Shown in pieces: positions 42,858 through 52,193 of a stretch of 56,226 nt of DNA (its first letter is position 1; the number at the start of each line of letters is the position of its first letter). Source of the DNA: Hyphomicrobiaceae bacterium (GTDB taxonomy: Bacteria; Pseudomonadota; Alphaproteobacteria; Rhizobiales; Aestuariivirgaceae); NCBI GenBank assembly GCA_900298995.1, contig OMIC01000042.1, positions 1 to 56,226 on the forward strand, in the 5' to 3' direction. A model generated the notes under the pieces. That model was given only the letters and a program-made list of their open reading frames with translations, was not told the origin of the DNA and made no database searches. Position numbers and translations under genes: made by a program.

Positions 42858-44006
42858 TTATGTCAGGTCAAGCGGTTTTTCATAGACGCGGTAGGTCTTG
42901 TAAGGCCGGCCGCCGAAGGCCTCGATCATGTTGCGCATCGGCTTGTTGTCTTCAAGGATCCAAGACAGCTCGGCCCGGGTGGTGCCGCGGGCCGTGTGAT
43001 AGTCGCGCACGCGGGCGATGGTGGACATGCCCAGCGCCGCGCCCAGCGCCGTCCCGTGATACTAGCGCCTGAGCCCCATCAGCGGGATGCGCACTGAGCG
43101 GGGTGGTCCGCCGAACAGCCTGGCCGCAAGCTTCGCCCAGCCGAAGGGCAGGAGCCGTCCGTTGAGATCCACGAGCCAGTCGTTGATGTTGGGCAGGCTC
43201 ACAGCCATGGCAGCTGGCTCGCCGCAATATTCGGCTATGGCGATGTAGTCGCCCGTCACCAGAATGCGGAGATTGTTGCCGAGTGCCGCCATTTCCTCAT
43301 CGGTCCAGGGCACAAAGCCCCAGTTGTCGGACCAGGCGTCATTGGCGATCGCGACGATGGTGCGCAGCTCCTCCGCGAGCCGCTTCTTGTCGAGAGGGCG
43401 GATCACGATGTCGCCGTCGGCGCGCGCCTTGGCGGCGGCTGAGGCCACCCCACGCGGCAAGGCGCCGGTATCGGCGAAGTCGTAGGCGATGAGGTCCTTT
43501 GCCTTCCGGAAGCCGAGGGCTTCGAGCTGTGGGGCATAATAGGGTCGGGCATGGCCCATCATCATCGAGGGCGGCGTGTCGAAGCCATGGATGAGCAGGC
43601 CTGACTCGTCATTGATCGAGAAGCTGAACGGACCCTGCATCCGGGTTGCGCCGCGCTGCCGGAGCCAGCCGCCCGCCGCTGCAGCGAGTGCCGCCACCAC
43701 CCCGGCGTCATCCTCGGCCTCGAGGAAACCGAACTGTCCGACGCCATCCTGGTAGCGGGCGCTCCGCAGGGCGCAGAGCTGGGCGGAGATACGACCGACC
43801 GGCCTGCCAGCCCGCTCGGCGATGAACAGCTCTGCCTCGGCATGACGAAAATAAGGGTTCTTGCGCTGGTCGAGGTGTTCCTGACGCTCGATGTAGAGCG
43901 GCGCCACCCAGTTGGGATCATCGCGGTAGAGGGAGAAGGGCACGTCGAGAAAGGCCTTCAGATCGGCCTTGCCGCGAACCGGGCGGACGCTGACGCTGTT
44001 CACCAT
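42858..44006 (-). pseudogene. bcerS: Bacterial ceramide synthase homologue (GNAT fold) with in-frame amber stop
   Basis: The frame runs from ATG at 44006 for 314 codons, meets TAG at 43064-43062, and continues in the same frame for 67 codons (YHGTALGAALGMST, then RAELSWILEDNKPMRNMIE and GGRPYKTYRVYEKPLDLT) to TAA at 42860-42858. The downstream part is clearly the conserved C-terminus of the family. The N-terminal part has VRPVRGKADLKAFLDVPF and GPFSFSINDESGLLI, typical of the GNAT-like proteins shown in Caulobacter to N-acylate 3-ketosphinganine. One base change (for example from GAG, AAG or CAG) explains the stop. TAG is the normal stop of yccF, the ACP gene, the PotA-like gene and folB, so a recoded amber is unlikely. 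A real nonsense mutation or a sequencing error are the alternatives. Confidence 0.85.
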
Positions 44007-44251
44007 GAACCCCGCATAATGCCTGACTGGTCTGAACTCAAGCGTGCCGGCATGCTTGACGAGGCGGCATCGAGCGTTTATGCGCCCCGCCATGACCGCG
44101 AAGGACCAGTTCCGCCTGCGACGACGAGCGCGTGCCCCGCGCGGCGTTTGCCGCGGCTGAACGTCTCCGGTCTTCCCGTCCGCTCATGATCGCCGGTCAT
44201 GCGGGCATGGGGTCTGGGGACCCCTCTTTCCTCAAGACCGGAACACGCCCC

Positions 44252-44815
44252 ATGTGCGCAGCCATCGCCTGCCAGGACACGGCCCCTGACGATCACGCGG
44301 CCATCGAACATCTGCTTGACCTGAGCTTCGGGTCGGATCGCCGGAGCAAGACTTCGTACCGCCTGCGGGAGGGCAATGTGCCTGCCCCCGGCCTGTCGCT
44401 GGTGGTGCGAGACCCCGGCGTGCGGCTGGCCGGAACCGTCAGCTTCTGGCCGCTGGTCATCGGCGCGCGGCAGAGCGCCGCCCTGCTGCTGGGACCCCTG
44501 GCCGTTCACCCGGACCGTCAGAATCTGGGCATCGGCATTGAGCTGATGCGGCAGGGGCTCGCCCGCGCGCAGGCGCAGGGCCACCGTCTCGTGCTGCTGG
44601 TGGGCGACGAGCCTTACTACGCCAAGGTCGGCTTCCGCAGGATTCCGGACGGCCTCATCAGCCTGCCTGGACCGGTTGATCCGGACCGTTTCCTGTATCT
44701 CGAGCTTGCACCGGGTGCGCTGATGGGTGTTGAGGGTCTGGTGCAGGTGCCCGGCTCAGCGGCCCTCGCGGTACCACAGGGCACCGAAGCACAGCAGCAA
44801 CGCCGCGAGGCTTAG
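44252..44815 (+). CDS. GNAT family N-acetyltransferase
   Basis: The 187-residue acetyltransferase has the acetyl-CoA loop LLLGPLAVHPDRQNLGIGIELMRQGL (the Q/R-x-x-G-x-G/A motif) and the following GHRLVLLVGDEPYYAKVGFRRI typical of YhbS-like members. Upstream ATGs at 44186 and 44207 are open, but the domain starts near 44252, which I chose. The 3' end overlaps the converging membrane-protein gene by 60 bases. The acceptor is unknown. The 245-base gap before it holds the promoters of this gene and of the converging-side sphingolipid operon. Confidence 0.82.
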   Translation: MCAAIACQDTAPDDHAAIEHLLDLSFGSDRRSKTSYRLREGNVPAPGLSLVVRDPGVRLAGTVSFWPLVIGARQSAALLLGPLAVHPDRQNLGIGIELMRQGLARAQAQGHRLVLLVGDEPYYAKVGFRRIPDGLISLPGPVDPDRFLYLELAPGALMGVEGLVQVPGSAALAVPQGTEAQQQRREA

Positions 44816-46816
44816 GAGCGTCGCGAAGAGCGGGATGTCCGCCACGGAGATTACCCGGTGGGCGTGGTTGGCGCGCAGGCCGATCCAGCCGGTGCCGCTC
44901 ATCGGACGTCCGGCATCGACCTTGACGACCTGAGGCTGGCCCTGTTCGAGCCAGTGCACGCCGCCGCCGGTGGCCCGGGCGACGGGATCCAGCACCGCAG
45001 CGGTTGCGACCAGGTTCGACATTTCGCGCGCATCGGCGCTTCCCGCAGCCGCCACGGCGATGAGCTTGCCATCGGTGAGCCGGTAGAGGCCGGCCTCCGT
45101 GACGGGAAGCGATGCCTCGAACCGACCGGGTGAAATCTCGCGCAGGCTCAGTGTCTCGACCTTGCCCGAGGGCAAGGTCACGTTCACCGGTTCCGCGTCA
45201 TCGGCCATGGTGCGGCGCTCGATCAGCAGCTTGCCGCCCGACTGGCGCCCGCTCAACGCCTCTTCCTCGAGATCAGGCTCCTTCATGAGCCAGTGGGCGA
45301 TGCGCCGCAGCAGTTCGGTTTGCGGCCCGCCACCGTCATAGCCGCGTGCCCACAGCCAGCCCTGGTCCGAGAGCAGTTGCGCGACGCGGCCCTTCTCGTG
45401 GCGCGAGAGTACCAGAAGCGGCTTGTCGCGCAGGCCGGACATCAGGGTGTCCTCGGGCTTCGCCGAGGTGTCGACGAGCCGGAACCAGCGGCCCCAGTCC
45501 GGGTCTTCGCCAGCCGCGCCGGGCAGATCCCGGGTCACGGGATGTTTCCGGCCCTGTCCGGTCAGCCTCGGTTTGAAGGGCCCCTCGAGGACATCGCCCG
45601 TCGGTGCGGCCGCGATCACGTCCGAGAGCGGGGTGTAATAGAGGCCATCCTCATCGGCGAGATCGGGCCCGGAAGCGATCAGCACCGCGCCGCCGTCAGC
45701 CACATAGCGCGCGATGTTCGCCATGTAGGCGGCGGGCAGAACCGTCTGCCGGCGGTAGCGGTCGAAGATCACGAGGTCGAACTGGTCGAGCTTGTCGACA
45801 AACAGTTCGCGGGTCGGAAAGGCGATGAGCGCCAGTTCGCGCGTCGGCGTACCATCCTGCTTCTCAGGGGGGCGCAGAATGGTGAAATGCACAAGATCGA
45901 CGGAGGGGTCGGCCTTGAGCAGGTTGCGCCAGGTGCGCTCGCCGGGATGGGGTTCGCCTGACACGAGCAGCACGCGCAGCCTGTCGCGCACGCCTTCGAT
46001 CACGGCAATGGCGCGATTGTTCTGCTGCGAGATTTCGCCGTCGAGCGGTGGCGCGGTGATCTCGATGATGTTCTGTCCGCCATGGCTCACCGGAACGGTG
46101 ACCTCGACTGTCCTTCCGGGCATCACCTCGGTGACGAGCGGCGCCTCACCGCCAGCGGAGATCGCCACCGAGACAGGCGCGCCGGGTCCGTTGACCTCCT
46201 CGACCCGGAAGCTGATGATCTGGTCCTGTCCGACCATGCCGAAGCGCGGCACTTTCTCCAGCGCGATCCGTCTGTCCTTCTCTGCGCGCGAGCCGGTGAT
46301 GAGCCCATGCACCGGCCCGCCGATGTCACTCTGGGCAGCCTCGGGAGGCGCATCGTGAATCTGGCCATCGGTGATCATCACCGCGCCTGCAAAACGCTCC
46401 GGTGGAATGTCGGCGAGGGCGGCGTTGAGGGTGGCGAAGCTGCGGGTTCCGTCTTCGCCGTCATTGAGGCCCGAGGTCACCTCGACCTCACGCAATTCAG
46501 TGCCTGGGAGACGCGCCACGGCGCTGCGCAGGGCTTGCGCGGCCGCATCGGTGCGTGCCCGCCGCTCCTCGCTCTGCTGGCTGAGCGACCGGTCGACAAC
46601 AGCCACGGCAATGTCGCTCAGCGTCTCGCGCTGTTCCGTCCGGATGACGGGGTTGGCGAGTGCCGCCACCAGCAGTGCGAGCGCCAGTGCCCGCAGTGCC
46701 GTGCCCCGCGCGCGGGCAATGCCGAGGAGCACAACGAGGCCCAGTCCCGCCAGAGCCAGCAGGGCAATCACCGGCCACGGCAGCAAAGGTGCGAGCGACA
46801 AGCTCCAGCCGATCAT
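44756..46816 (-). CDS. Large membrane protein of the MoxR/DUF58 operon, glutamine-amidotransferase-like fold
   Basis: The 686-residue protein has two membrane helices at the N-terminus (residues about 10-58), a periplasmic-type body of about 570 residues, and one C-terminal helix. The body includes VAVVDRSLSQQ and VMITDGQIHD (von Willebrand factor A-like turns) and a segment with LVIFDRYRR and GGAVLIASGPD, resembling class I amidotransferase-like folds without an obvious catalytic triad. The start overlaps the DUF4159 stop by four bases (ATGA). Proteins of this kind accompany MoxR ATPases in alphaproteobacteria. Function unknown. Confidence 0.8.
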   Translation of the reverse strand: MIGWSLSLAPLLPWPVIALLALAGLGLVVLLGIARARGTALRALALALLVAALANPVIRTEQRETLSDIAVAVVDRSLSQQSEERRARTDAAAQALRSAVARLPGTELREVEVTSGLNDGEDGTRSFATLNAALADIPPERFAGAVMITDGQIHDAPPEAAQSDIGGPVHGLITGSRAEKDRRIALEKVPRFGMVGQDQIISFRVEEVNGPGAPVSVAISAGGEAPLVTEVMPGRTVEVTVPVSHGGQNIIEITAPPLDGEISQQNNRAIAVIEGVRDRLRVLLVSGEPHPGERTWRNLLKADPSVDLVHFTILRPPEKQDGTPTRELALIAFPTRELFVDKLDQFDLVIFDRYRRQTVLPAAYMANIARYVADGGAVLIASGPDLADEDGLYYTPLSDVIAAAPTGDVLEGPFKPRLTGQGRKHPVTRDLPGAAGEDPDWGRWFRLVDTSAKPEDTLMSGLRDKPLLVLSRHEKGRVAQLLSDQGWLWARGYDGGGPQTELLRRIAHWLMKEPDLEEEALSGRQSGGKLLIERRTMADDAEPVNVTLPSGKVETLSLREISPGRFEASLPVTEAGLYRLTDGKLIAVAAAGSADAREMSNLVATAAVLDPVARATGGGVHWLEQGQPQVVKVDAGRPMSGTGWIGLRANHAHRVISVADIPLFATLLSLAALLLCFGALWYREGR

Positions 46817-49611
46817 TGGCCGAGCCTTTCCAGAAGTGCGGGCACATGTACCTGATCGGCCTTGTAGTTGCCGGTCAGTGCATACATCACGATGTTGATG
46901 CCGGTGCGGAAAGCCAGTTCGCGCTGGCGTTCGGGGCCGGGAATCACGGCATAGAGCGGCGTCCCCATCTCATCCAGCGCCCAGGCGGCGGCATAGTCGT
47001 TGGAGCCGATGATGATGCCGCTGACGCCATCGGTATTGCCGGAGCCCGCGCCCGCCGCGTCGCTGGATTCGACCCACAGCTGGCCGCCATCATAGCGTCC
47101 GGGGAACCGGTCGAGGAGATAGAAGCTGCGCGTCAGCACATGCGACGGCGGCACAGGTTCGAGTGCCGGAATGTCGAGCTTGGCGAGAATGCGGCGCAGC
47201 GCATCGCTCGATGCGGTGGCCCCGCCGGTGAGCGCATCGGTTCCCGCGCCGTCCTCGCGCAGGTCGAAGAAGATGGTGCCACCGCCCTTCATGTAGGCGT
47301 CCATGCGCGCCAGCGCGGCATCGGAAGGGACTGTCGCGTCGGGGCGGACCGGCCAATAGAGCAGCGGGAAGAACACGAGCTCATCGCGCTCGATGTGGAC
47401 GCCCGTGGGCGGGCCCGCCTCGACCGAGGTGCGGTCGCGCAGGGTTTCGGTAAGGCCCCGCAGGCCCTCCTCGCTGATCCGGTCGGTCTCGGCATCGCCG
47501 GTGATGACATAGGCGAGCCTGGTTTCGAGCGCATTTTCTAACGCGAAGTCTGCGGCATCTTCGGCTCGTGCCGGATCGTGTTGAGAGGCTGCGGCGGCCA
47601 GCAGTGCCAGCAGTCCCAGTGCGGCGCGGCGCTGCCGGTTGAAGCCGAGGCGGCCTGCGCCGCCGCTCATCAGCAGAACCGCGAGGCCGTCGGCCAGAAA
47701 CAGCAGCATGGCCAGCGCGAAGGCATAGGGCGCGAGTGCGAGCGCCGGGCGCGGTGTCAGGCCGGTGACCGTCACGCCGGCGGGCAACCCCGCGATTGCG
47801 GTGAGGCGGTCGCCGCTTCGCGTGATGTTGAGCGCGCGTTCCTGTTCACCACGGCGGTAGAGCCCGGGTGGCGTGGCCGCCGAGGCCCTGGCCTTGTCGA
47901 TTGCTGCGGCCGGTATGGGCTGGATCTCGGCGGCCGGGGCCACCAGTTCGCCCGCGCCGTTCAGCATGCGGTAGGGCGCAAAGGCCTGGGCGTCCGGCGC
48001 GCTCGCGGCCGCGACACCGCCGCCGGCCGCCGGGGCGAGGTCGAGCACGCGGCGCAGCATTTCCACAAACAGGCCGGAGACGGGAAGGTTCGACCAGTCG
48101 GCATTGGCGGTCACATGAAACAGCACGATGCGCCCCTTGCCCTGCCGGCTGGCGGTCACCAGCGGAGTTCCGTCGGCGAGGCTCGCCCATACCTTGTCGG
48201 GCAGGTCGCTGTCGGGTTCGGCCAGCACCTGGCGGGAGACGCTGACGCCGGAGTCGACAGCGAGGCCAGCGAAGGGGCTGGTCGCGGGGAAGGGCTGGAG
48301 CGATTGAGGCGTCTCCCAGCTGAGCGCGCTGCCCAGCGCCCGTCCGCCTTCGCGCAGACGCGCGGGAATGAGACCATCCTGCGCCCCGGAGAGCCGGGGC
48401 CCGGCGAAGCGCAGCAGCACGCCCCCCTTGTCGACCCATGCCGCCACCATCGCCTGCTGATCGGCCGGCAGGACGCCGATGTCGGCCAGCACCAGCATCG
48501 ACAGGCCCTGATCGAGCAGGCTCTTGAGCGCGGCGCTGTCGGCGGGTGCTGCCGTGTCGGCGAAGGGGTCAAGAGCGCGCGAGACATAGTAGAGCGGAGC
48601 GAGGAGCGGCTGGGCGGTTTCGGCAGCGGCGCCCGACATCAGGCCAACCGTTTTCCGGCGCCAGCGGTCATCGACCAGGAAGGTGGCGGCCGCATGCGGC
48701 TGGCCATTGATCACGATGCGTCCGGTCTCGTTGCGCAACTCGATGGGAAGCTCGATCCTGCCCTTGGCCAGCGTTGTGCCCGGCGGAAGACGCAGTGTCG
48801 CTTCGCCCAGGCTCCGGCCATTGCCGGCGCGCGCCGTGACCTCGACGCTGCGCTCCGCACCGCTCGTGGCGCCGATCACGCTGAGGTTGATTGCACCACC
48901 CTCGAAGTCAGGCGTTCCGAGTGCGAGCGGCAGGGCGGAGGCCTCCGGCACCAGCACCTCCACCTGTGCGCCGCCGGTGCCAAGAGCGACCAGGCCCGCG
49001 GCGAAGCTGGCAGCCTTCCCGTCATCGAGCCCGTCCGACAGCCATACAACACGCAAGACCGGTTCAGTGGCGAATGCGGTCCGCAGCCGGTCAAGCAGGG
49101 CCATGCGGTCGGGATCGAGGGCCTGCGGCGTGAGCGCGGCGGCGCGGGTCTTCACATCTGCCGCAGCGGCGGGCGCGAGGTCCGGCGGACGCACCGCAGG
49201 GGTGCTCGTTGCCAGCGTCACGGGTGCGCCGGAGAGCGCGGCGGCATCGAGGATCTGCGTCATGATGGACTGGCGTTGTGCCCAGTCGGGTGCCGCCGCC
49301 CAGCCGTCGTCGGCGATGAGCAGCAGCGGAGTGCGCGTCGGCGCGGCCACCTGTCTGGGTGCGTAGAAGGGCTGCGACACGCCGAGGATGAGGAGCGCTG
49401 CCAGGACGAGCCGCAGCAGCAGCAGCCACCACGGCGTCTTGTCCGGCTGCTCCTCGCGGTTGGCGAGCCCCAGCAGCTGGCGGATCGGCGGAAAGCGCAC
49501 GACTTCGGGGCGCGGCGGCGTGAAGCGCAGAAGCCACCAGATCACCGGCAGCAGCAGGAGCGCTGCAAGTGCCAGCGGCGTGGCGAAGGTAATGGCGCCA
49601 GCGAGGGTCAC
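46813..49611 (-). CDS. BatA-like N-terminus plus DUF4159 protein
   Basis: The 932-residue protein starts at a GTG (49611) that overlaps the DUF58 stop by four bases (GTGA); longer in-frame starts reach 49713 but lie inside the DUF58 gene. The N-terminus has the BatA/aerotolerance-type helices (ITFATPLALAALLLLPVIWWLLRF, RFPPIRQLLG), then a long extracytoplasmic domain with VWLSDGLDDGK. A helix pair lies around 650-700 and the C-terminal DUF4159 domain includes ELVFFPLLYWPV and GGGTIFFDLRE. It is part of the MoxR operon, probably in a membrane-bound chaperone-like complex. Confidence 0.87.
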   Translation of the reverse strand: MTLAGAITFATPLALAALLLLPVIWWLLRFTPPRPEVVRFPPIRQLLGLANREEQPDKTPWWLLLLRLVLAALLILGVSQPFYAPRQVAAPTRTPLLLIADDGWAAAPDWAQRQSIMTQILDAAALSGAPVTLATSTPAVRPPDLAPAAAADVKTRAAALTPQALDPDRMALLDRLRTAFATEPVLRVVWLSDGLDDGKAASFAAGLVALGTGGAQVEVLVPEASALPLALGTPDFEGGAINLSVIGATSGAERSVEVTARAGNGRSLGEATLRLPPGTTLAKGRIELPIELRNETGRIVINGQPHAAATFLVDDRWRRKTVGLMSGAAAETAQPLLAPLYYVSRALDPFADTAAPADSAALKSLLDQGLSMLVLADIGVLPADQQAMVAAWVDKGGVLLRFAGPRLSGAQDGLIPARLREGGRALGSALSWETPQSLQPFPATSPFAGLAVDSGVSVSRQVLAEPDSDLPDKVWASLADGTPLVTASRQGKGRIVLFHVTANADWSNLPVSGLFVEMLRRVLDLAPAAGGGVAAASAPDAQAFAPYRMLNGAGELVAPAAEIQPIPAAAIDKARASAATPPGLYRRGEQERALNITRSGDRLTAIAGLPAGVTVTGLTPRPALALAPYAFALAMLLFLADGLAVLLMSGGAGRLGFNRQRRAALGLLALLAAAASQHDPARAEDAADFALENALETRLAYVITGDAETDRISEEGLRGLTETLRDRTSVEAGPPTGVHIERDELVFFPLLYWPVRPDATVPSDAALARMDAYMKGGGTIFFDLREDGAGTDALTGGATASSDALRRILAKLDIPALEPVPPSHVLTRSFYLLDRFPGRYDGGQLWVESSDAAGAGSGNTDGVSGIIIGSNDYAAAWALDEMGTPLYAVIPGPERQRELAFRTGINIVMYALTGNYKADQVHVPALLERLGQ

Positions 49612-50489
49612 CGCGTGGCCTCTCCGGAAATGAGCGCGTGGAGCGCCAGCAGGGCGGGCGCGGGGGCCTGGTCGGTGCGGTGGACGAGAAAGCTCCAGCC
49701 GAGCCGCCGGCACAGCCCGGCGAGATCGGCGCGGTGAGCTGCCAGGCGTTCGGCATAGGCCCCACGCAGGGTCTCGGCGCGTGCGGAGAGGAACGTGACC
49801 GGCCCCGTCATGTCGTGGAACTCGGTGCGTCCCTCATAAGGCAGGGTTTCCTCGGCGGGATCCGCGATCTGCACGACGTGGCCCTTCACACCGGCTTCCG
49901 CAATCGGCGCGAGGGCCTCGGCGATGGTGGTCACGGGGTCTAGAAAATCGCCGATCAGAACCGCGCTGGCAAAGCGCGGCAGTCGCTGCGGTGCAGGCAG
50001 GCCCGCGCCTCCGGCAGCGCCCACCATCCAGTCGGCCAGCCGGACGAGCTGGGCGCGGGCATGGTCGGGCGCGAAGGGCGCACCGAATGCGCCCACACGC
50101 TCCTGCGCACGCAGGGCGAGCGATGCCAGGGCGAGCGCCAGCAGCCGGGCACGCTCGAGCTTGCTGACGGGCGCCAGATGCGAGCGGAAGCTCATCGACA
50201 CGGCGGGCGAGGCCCAGAGCCACAGCGTGTTGGCGGCCTCCCACTCATTCTCGCGGATGAACACGCGGTCCGAGCGCGCGGATTTGTGCCAGTCGATGCG
50301 CTGGGTTGAATCGCCGAAGCTGTAAGGGCGGTACTGCCAGAAGGACTCGCCGGGTCCGGCGCGCTTGTGGCCATGCTCGCCGAGGATCACCGTCGCTGCG
50401 ATGCGTTCGGCTTCCACCAACAGGGGCGGGAGTGCCTGAACCTGCGTCGCGGCACGTCCGGCAAGGGCGAGGGCGCTATCCTGCGGCAT
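49608..50489 (-). CDS. DUF58 domain protein
   Basis: The 293-residue soluble protein has the DUF58 hallmark FWQYRPYSFGDSTQRIDWHKSARSDRVFIRENE, followed by a von Willebrand factor A-like domain (SAVLIGDFLDPVTT). It starts five bases after the MoxR stop. DUF58 proteins are regular partners of MoxR ATPases and the BatA-type membrane proteins and are thought to help assemble or activate envelope or metal-dependent enzymes. The specific client is unknown. Confidence 0.9.
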   Translation of the reverse strand: MPQDSALALAGRAATQVQALPPLLVEAERIAATVILGEHGHKRAGPGESFWQYRPYSFGDSTQRIDWHKSARSDRVFIRENEWEAANTLWLWASPAVSMSFRSHLAPVSKLERARLLALALASLALRAQERVGAFGAPFAPDHARAQLVRLADWMVGAAGGAGLPAPQRLPRFASAVLIGDFLDPVTTIAEALAPIAEAGVKGHVVQIADPAEETLPYEGRTEFHDMTGPVTFLSARAETLRGAYAERLAAHRADLAGLCRRLGWSFLVHRTDQAPAPALLALHALISGEATR

Positions 50490-50494
50490 GCGCG

Positions 50495-51493
50495 TCAGCC
50501 GATGAGCCGGGCGAGCCGTTCGATGACTCCGCCGATGCTGTGGCCATCGGCGCGGGCCGTGAAATTGAGAGCCATGCGATGACGGAACACCGGCCCCAGC
50601 AGTGCCATCACGTCATCGAGGGACGGCGACAGCCGGCCCTGCAGCAGCGCGCGCGCGCGAGCACCCAGCATCAGCGCCTGCGAGGCGCGCGGCGAGGGCC
50701 CCCAGGCGACATTGGCGTTGATGAAGGCATCAGCCTCCGGGCCCGGGCGTGCAGCGCGCACCAGCCGCAGGATGGCTTCCGCAACCTGTTCGCCTACGGG
50801 GATGAGCCGGGTGAGACGCTGGGCGTTCATCACCTCGGCGGCGCTCAGCACTTCGCCGGCCTCGTCCTCCGCCGCGCCGGTGGTTGCGAACAGCATGCGC
50901 CGCTCGGCGTCCAGGGAGGGATAGGGCACGTCGATCTGCAGCAGGAAGCGGTCGAGCTGCGCCTCGGGCAGCGGATAGGTGCCCTCCTGTTCGATCGGAT
51001 TCTGGGTCGCCAGAACGTGGAACGGGCGGGGCAGGTCATGCCGCAGACCCGCCACCGTGACGTGATGCTCCTGCATGGCCTGCAGCAGGGCGGACTGCGT
51101 GCGCGGCGAGGCGCGGTTGATCTCGTCCGCCATCATCAGCTGGCAGAACACGGGGCCGGGCAGGAACCGGAACTCGCGGCGTCCCCTGTCGGACTCCTCC
51201 AGCACCTCGGACCCCAGTATGTCGGCTGGCATCAGGTCGGGCGTGAACTGCACGCGCTTTTCGGCAAGGCCGAGCACCCGGCCCAGCGTGGTCGCGAGCT
51301 TGGTCTTGGCAAGGCCCGGCGCGCCCACCAGCAGGGCATGCCCGCCGCCGAGAATGGCGATGAGCGCCTGCTCGACCACAATGTCCTGACCGAAGATCAC
51401 CTTGCCGATGGCGGCTTGTGCCTGCTGCAGCCGCAAGGTGGCGGCCTCGATCTCGGCGATGATGTGTCGGTCGGCTTCGGAGATGCTTGGCAT
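50495..51493 (-). CDS. MoxR-family AAA+ ATPase
   Basis: The 332-residue ATPase has Walker A LVGAPGLAKTK, Walker B CQLMMADEINRASPRTQSAL, sensor I in HVLATQNPIEQEGTYPLPEAQLDRF and the arginine-finger region of the MoxR group. It is first in the minus-strand operon with DUF58, DUF4159 and the amidotransferase-like membrane protein. These ATPases act as chaperones that remodel partner proteins with VWA domains. Confidence 0.95.
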   Translation of the reverse strand: MPSISEADRHIIAEIEAATLRLQQAQAAIGKVIFGQDIVVEQALIAILGGGHALLVGAPGLAKTKLATTLGRVLGLAEKRVQFTPDLMPADILGSEVLEESDRGRREFRFLPGPVFCQLMMADEINRASPRTQSALLQAMQEHHVTVAGLRHDLPRPFHVLATQNPIEQEGTYPLPEAQLDRFLLQIDVPYPSLDAERRMLFATTGAAEDEAGEVLSAAEVMNAQRLTRLIPVGEQVAEAILRLVRAARPGPEADAFINANVAWGPSPRASQALMLGARARALLQGRLSPSLDDVMALLGPVFRHRMALNFTARADGHSIGGVIERLARLIG

Positions 51494-51611
51494 GACGCTC
51501 GCTCGTGGGGTGGATCTGCGCGGACTGCGGATTCGACAGCCTGTTTCGGAAAGGAGAATGGCCTAAAAGAGGCGGGCGTGACAGCCCCCCGTCCTGTGTT
51601 ATGAGCAAACC

Positions 51612-52193
51612 ATGAGCATGGATCACCGGGATGCGGGAAATCCGCTGAAGGGGCTGGCGGCGGCCGGGAAGGCTGGCGGCAAGCCGCCGGTTCATCTGTG
51701 GAATCCGCCTTTCTGTGGCGACATCGACATGCGGATCGCGCAGGACGGAACCTGGTTCTACCTGAACTCGCCGATCGGTCGGCAGGCGCTGGTGCAGCTG
51801 TTCGCCTCGGTGCTGCGCCGCGAGCCCGATGGCGCCTATTGCCTTGTCACCCCGGTCGAGAGGGTGGGGATCCGGGTCGACGACGCGCCCTTCACCGCGG
51901 TGCGCATGCGGATCGAGGGCGCGGGCGAGTCGCAGGTGATCCACTTCGAAACCAATGTCGAGGATGCGGTGACGGCAGGCCCCGGCAACCGCCTGCGCTT
52001 TGCAGAGGAACCGGGAACGGGCGGACTCAAGCCCTATGTGCTGGTGCGTTCGGGGCTTGAGGCGCTGGTCACGCGGGCGCTGTTCTATGATCTTGTCGCG
52101 GCCGGAACGGTGCACGGCGACTGGTTCGGCGTCTGGTCGTCGGGGGTGTTCTTTCCGATGCAGCGGGCAAGCGACATCGGGGCTCCGGCGTGA
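51612..52193 (+). CDS. DUF1285 protein
   Basis: The 193-residue protein matches the DUF1285 pattern: PPVHLWNPPFCGDIDMRIAQDGTWFYLNSPIGR at the N-terminus and VGIRVDDAPFTAVRM further on, with no signal peptide or membrane helix. It overlaps the NUDIX gene by four bases (GTGA), and that gene in turn overlaps the CCA-adding enzyme gene, so the three form one operon, as often seen in Rhizobiales. The biochemical role is unknown. Confidence 0.86.
   Translation: MSMDHRDAGNPLKGLAAAGKAGGKPPVHLWNPPFCGDIDMRIAQDGTWFYLNSPIGRQALVQLFASVLRREPDGAYCLVTPVERVGIRVDDAPFTAVRMRIEGAGESQVIHFETNVEDAVTAGPGNRLRFAEEPGTGGLKPYVLVRSGLEALVTRALFYDLVAAGTVHGDWFGVWSSGVFFPMQRASDIGAPA

Noticed and set aside
42858-43064. Amber readthrough as a programmed recoding such as pyrrolysine
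   Set aside because: TAG ends several ordinary genes in the window and no recoding genes are seen; a point mutation or sequence error is simpler.
43062-44006. Treating the GNAT-like gene as complete at the TAG
   Set aside because: The following 67 codons in the same frame match the conserved C-terminus of the family, so the TAG is an interruption and not the natural end.
47578-49737. 719-codon plus-strand frame opposite the DUF4159 gene
   Set aside because: Antisense to a motif-bearing gene within a coupled operon; no ribosome binding site or domain.
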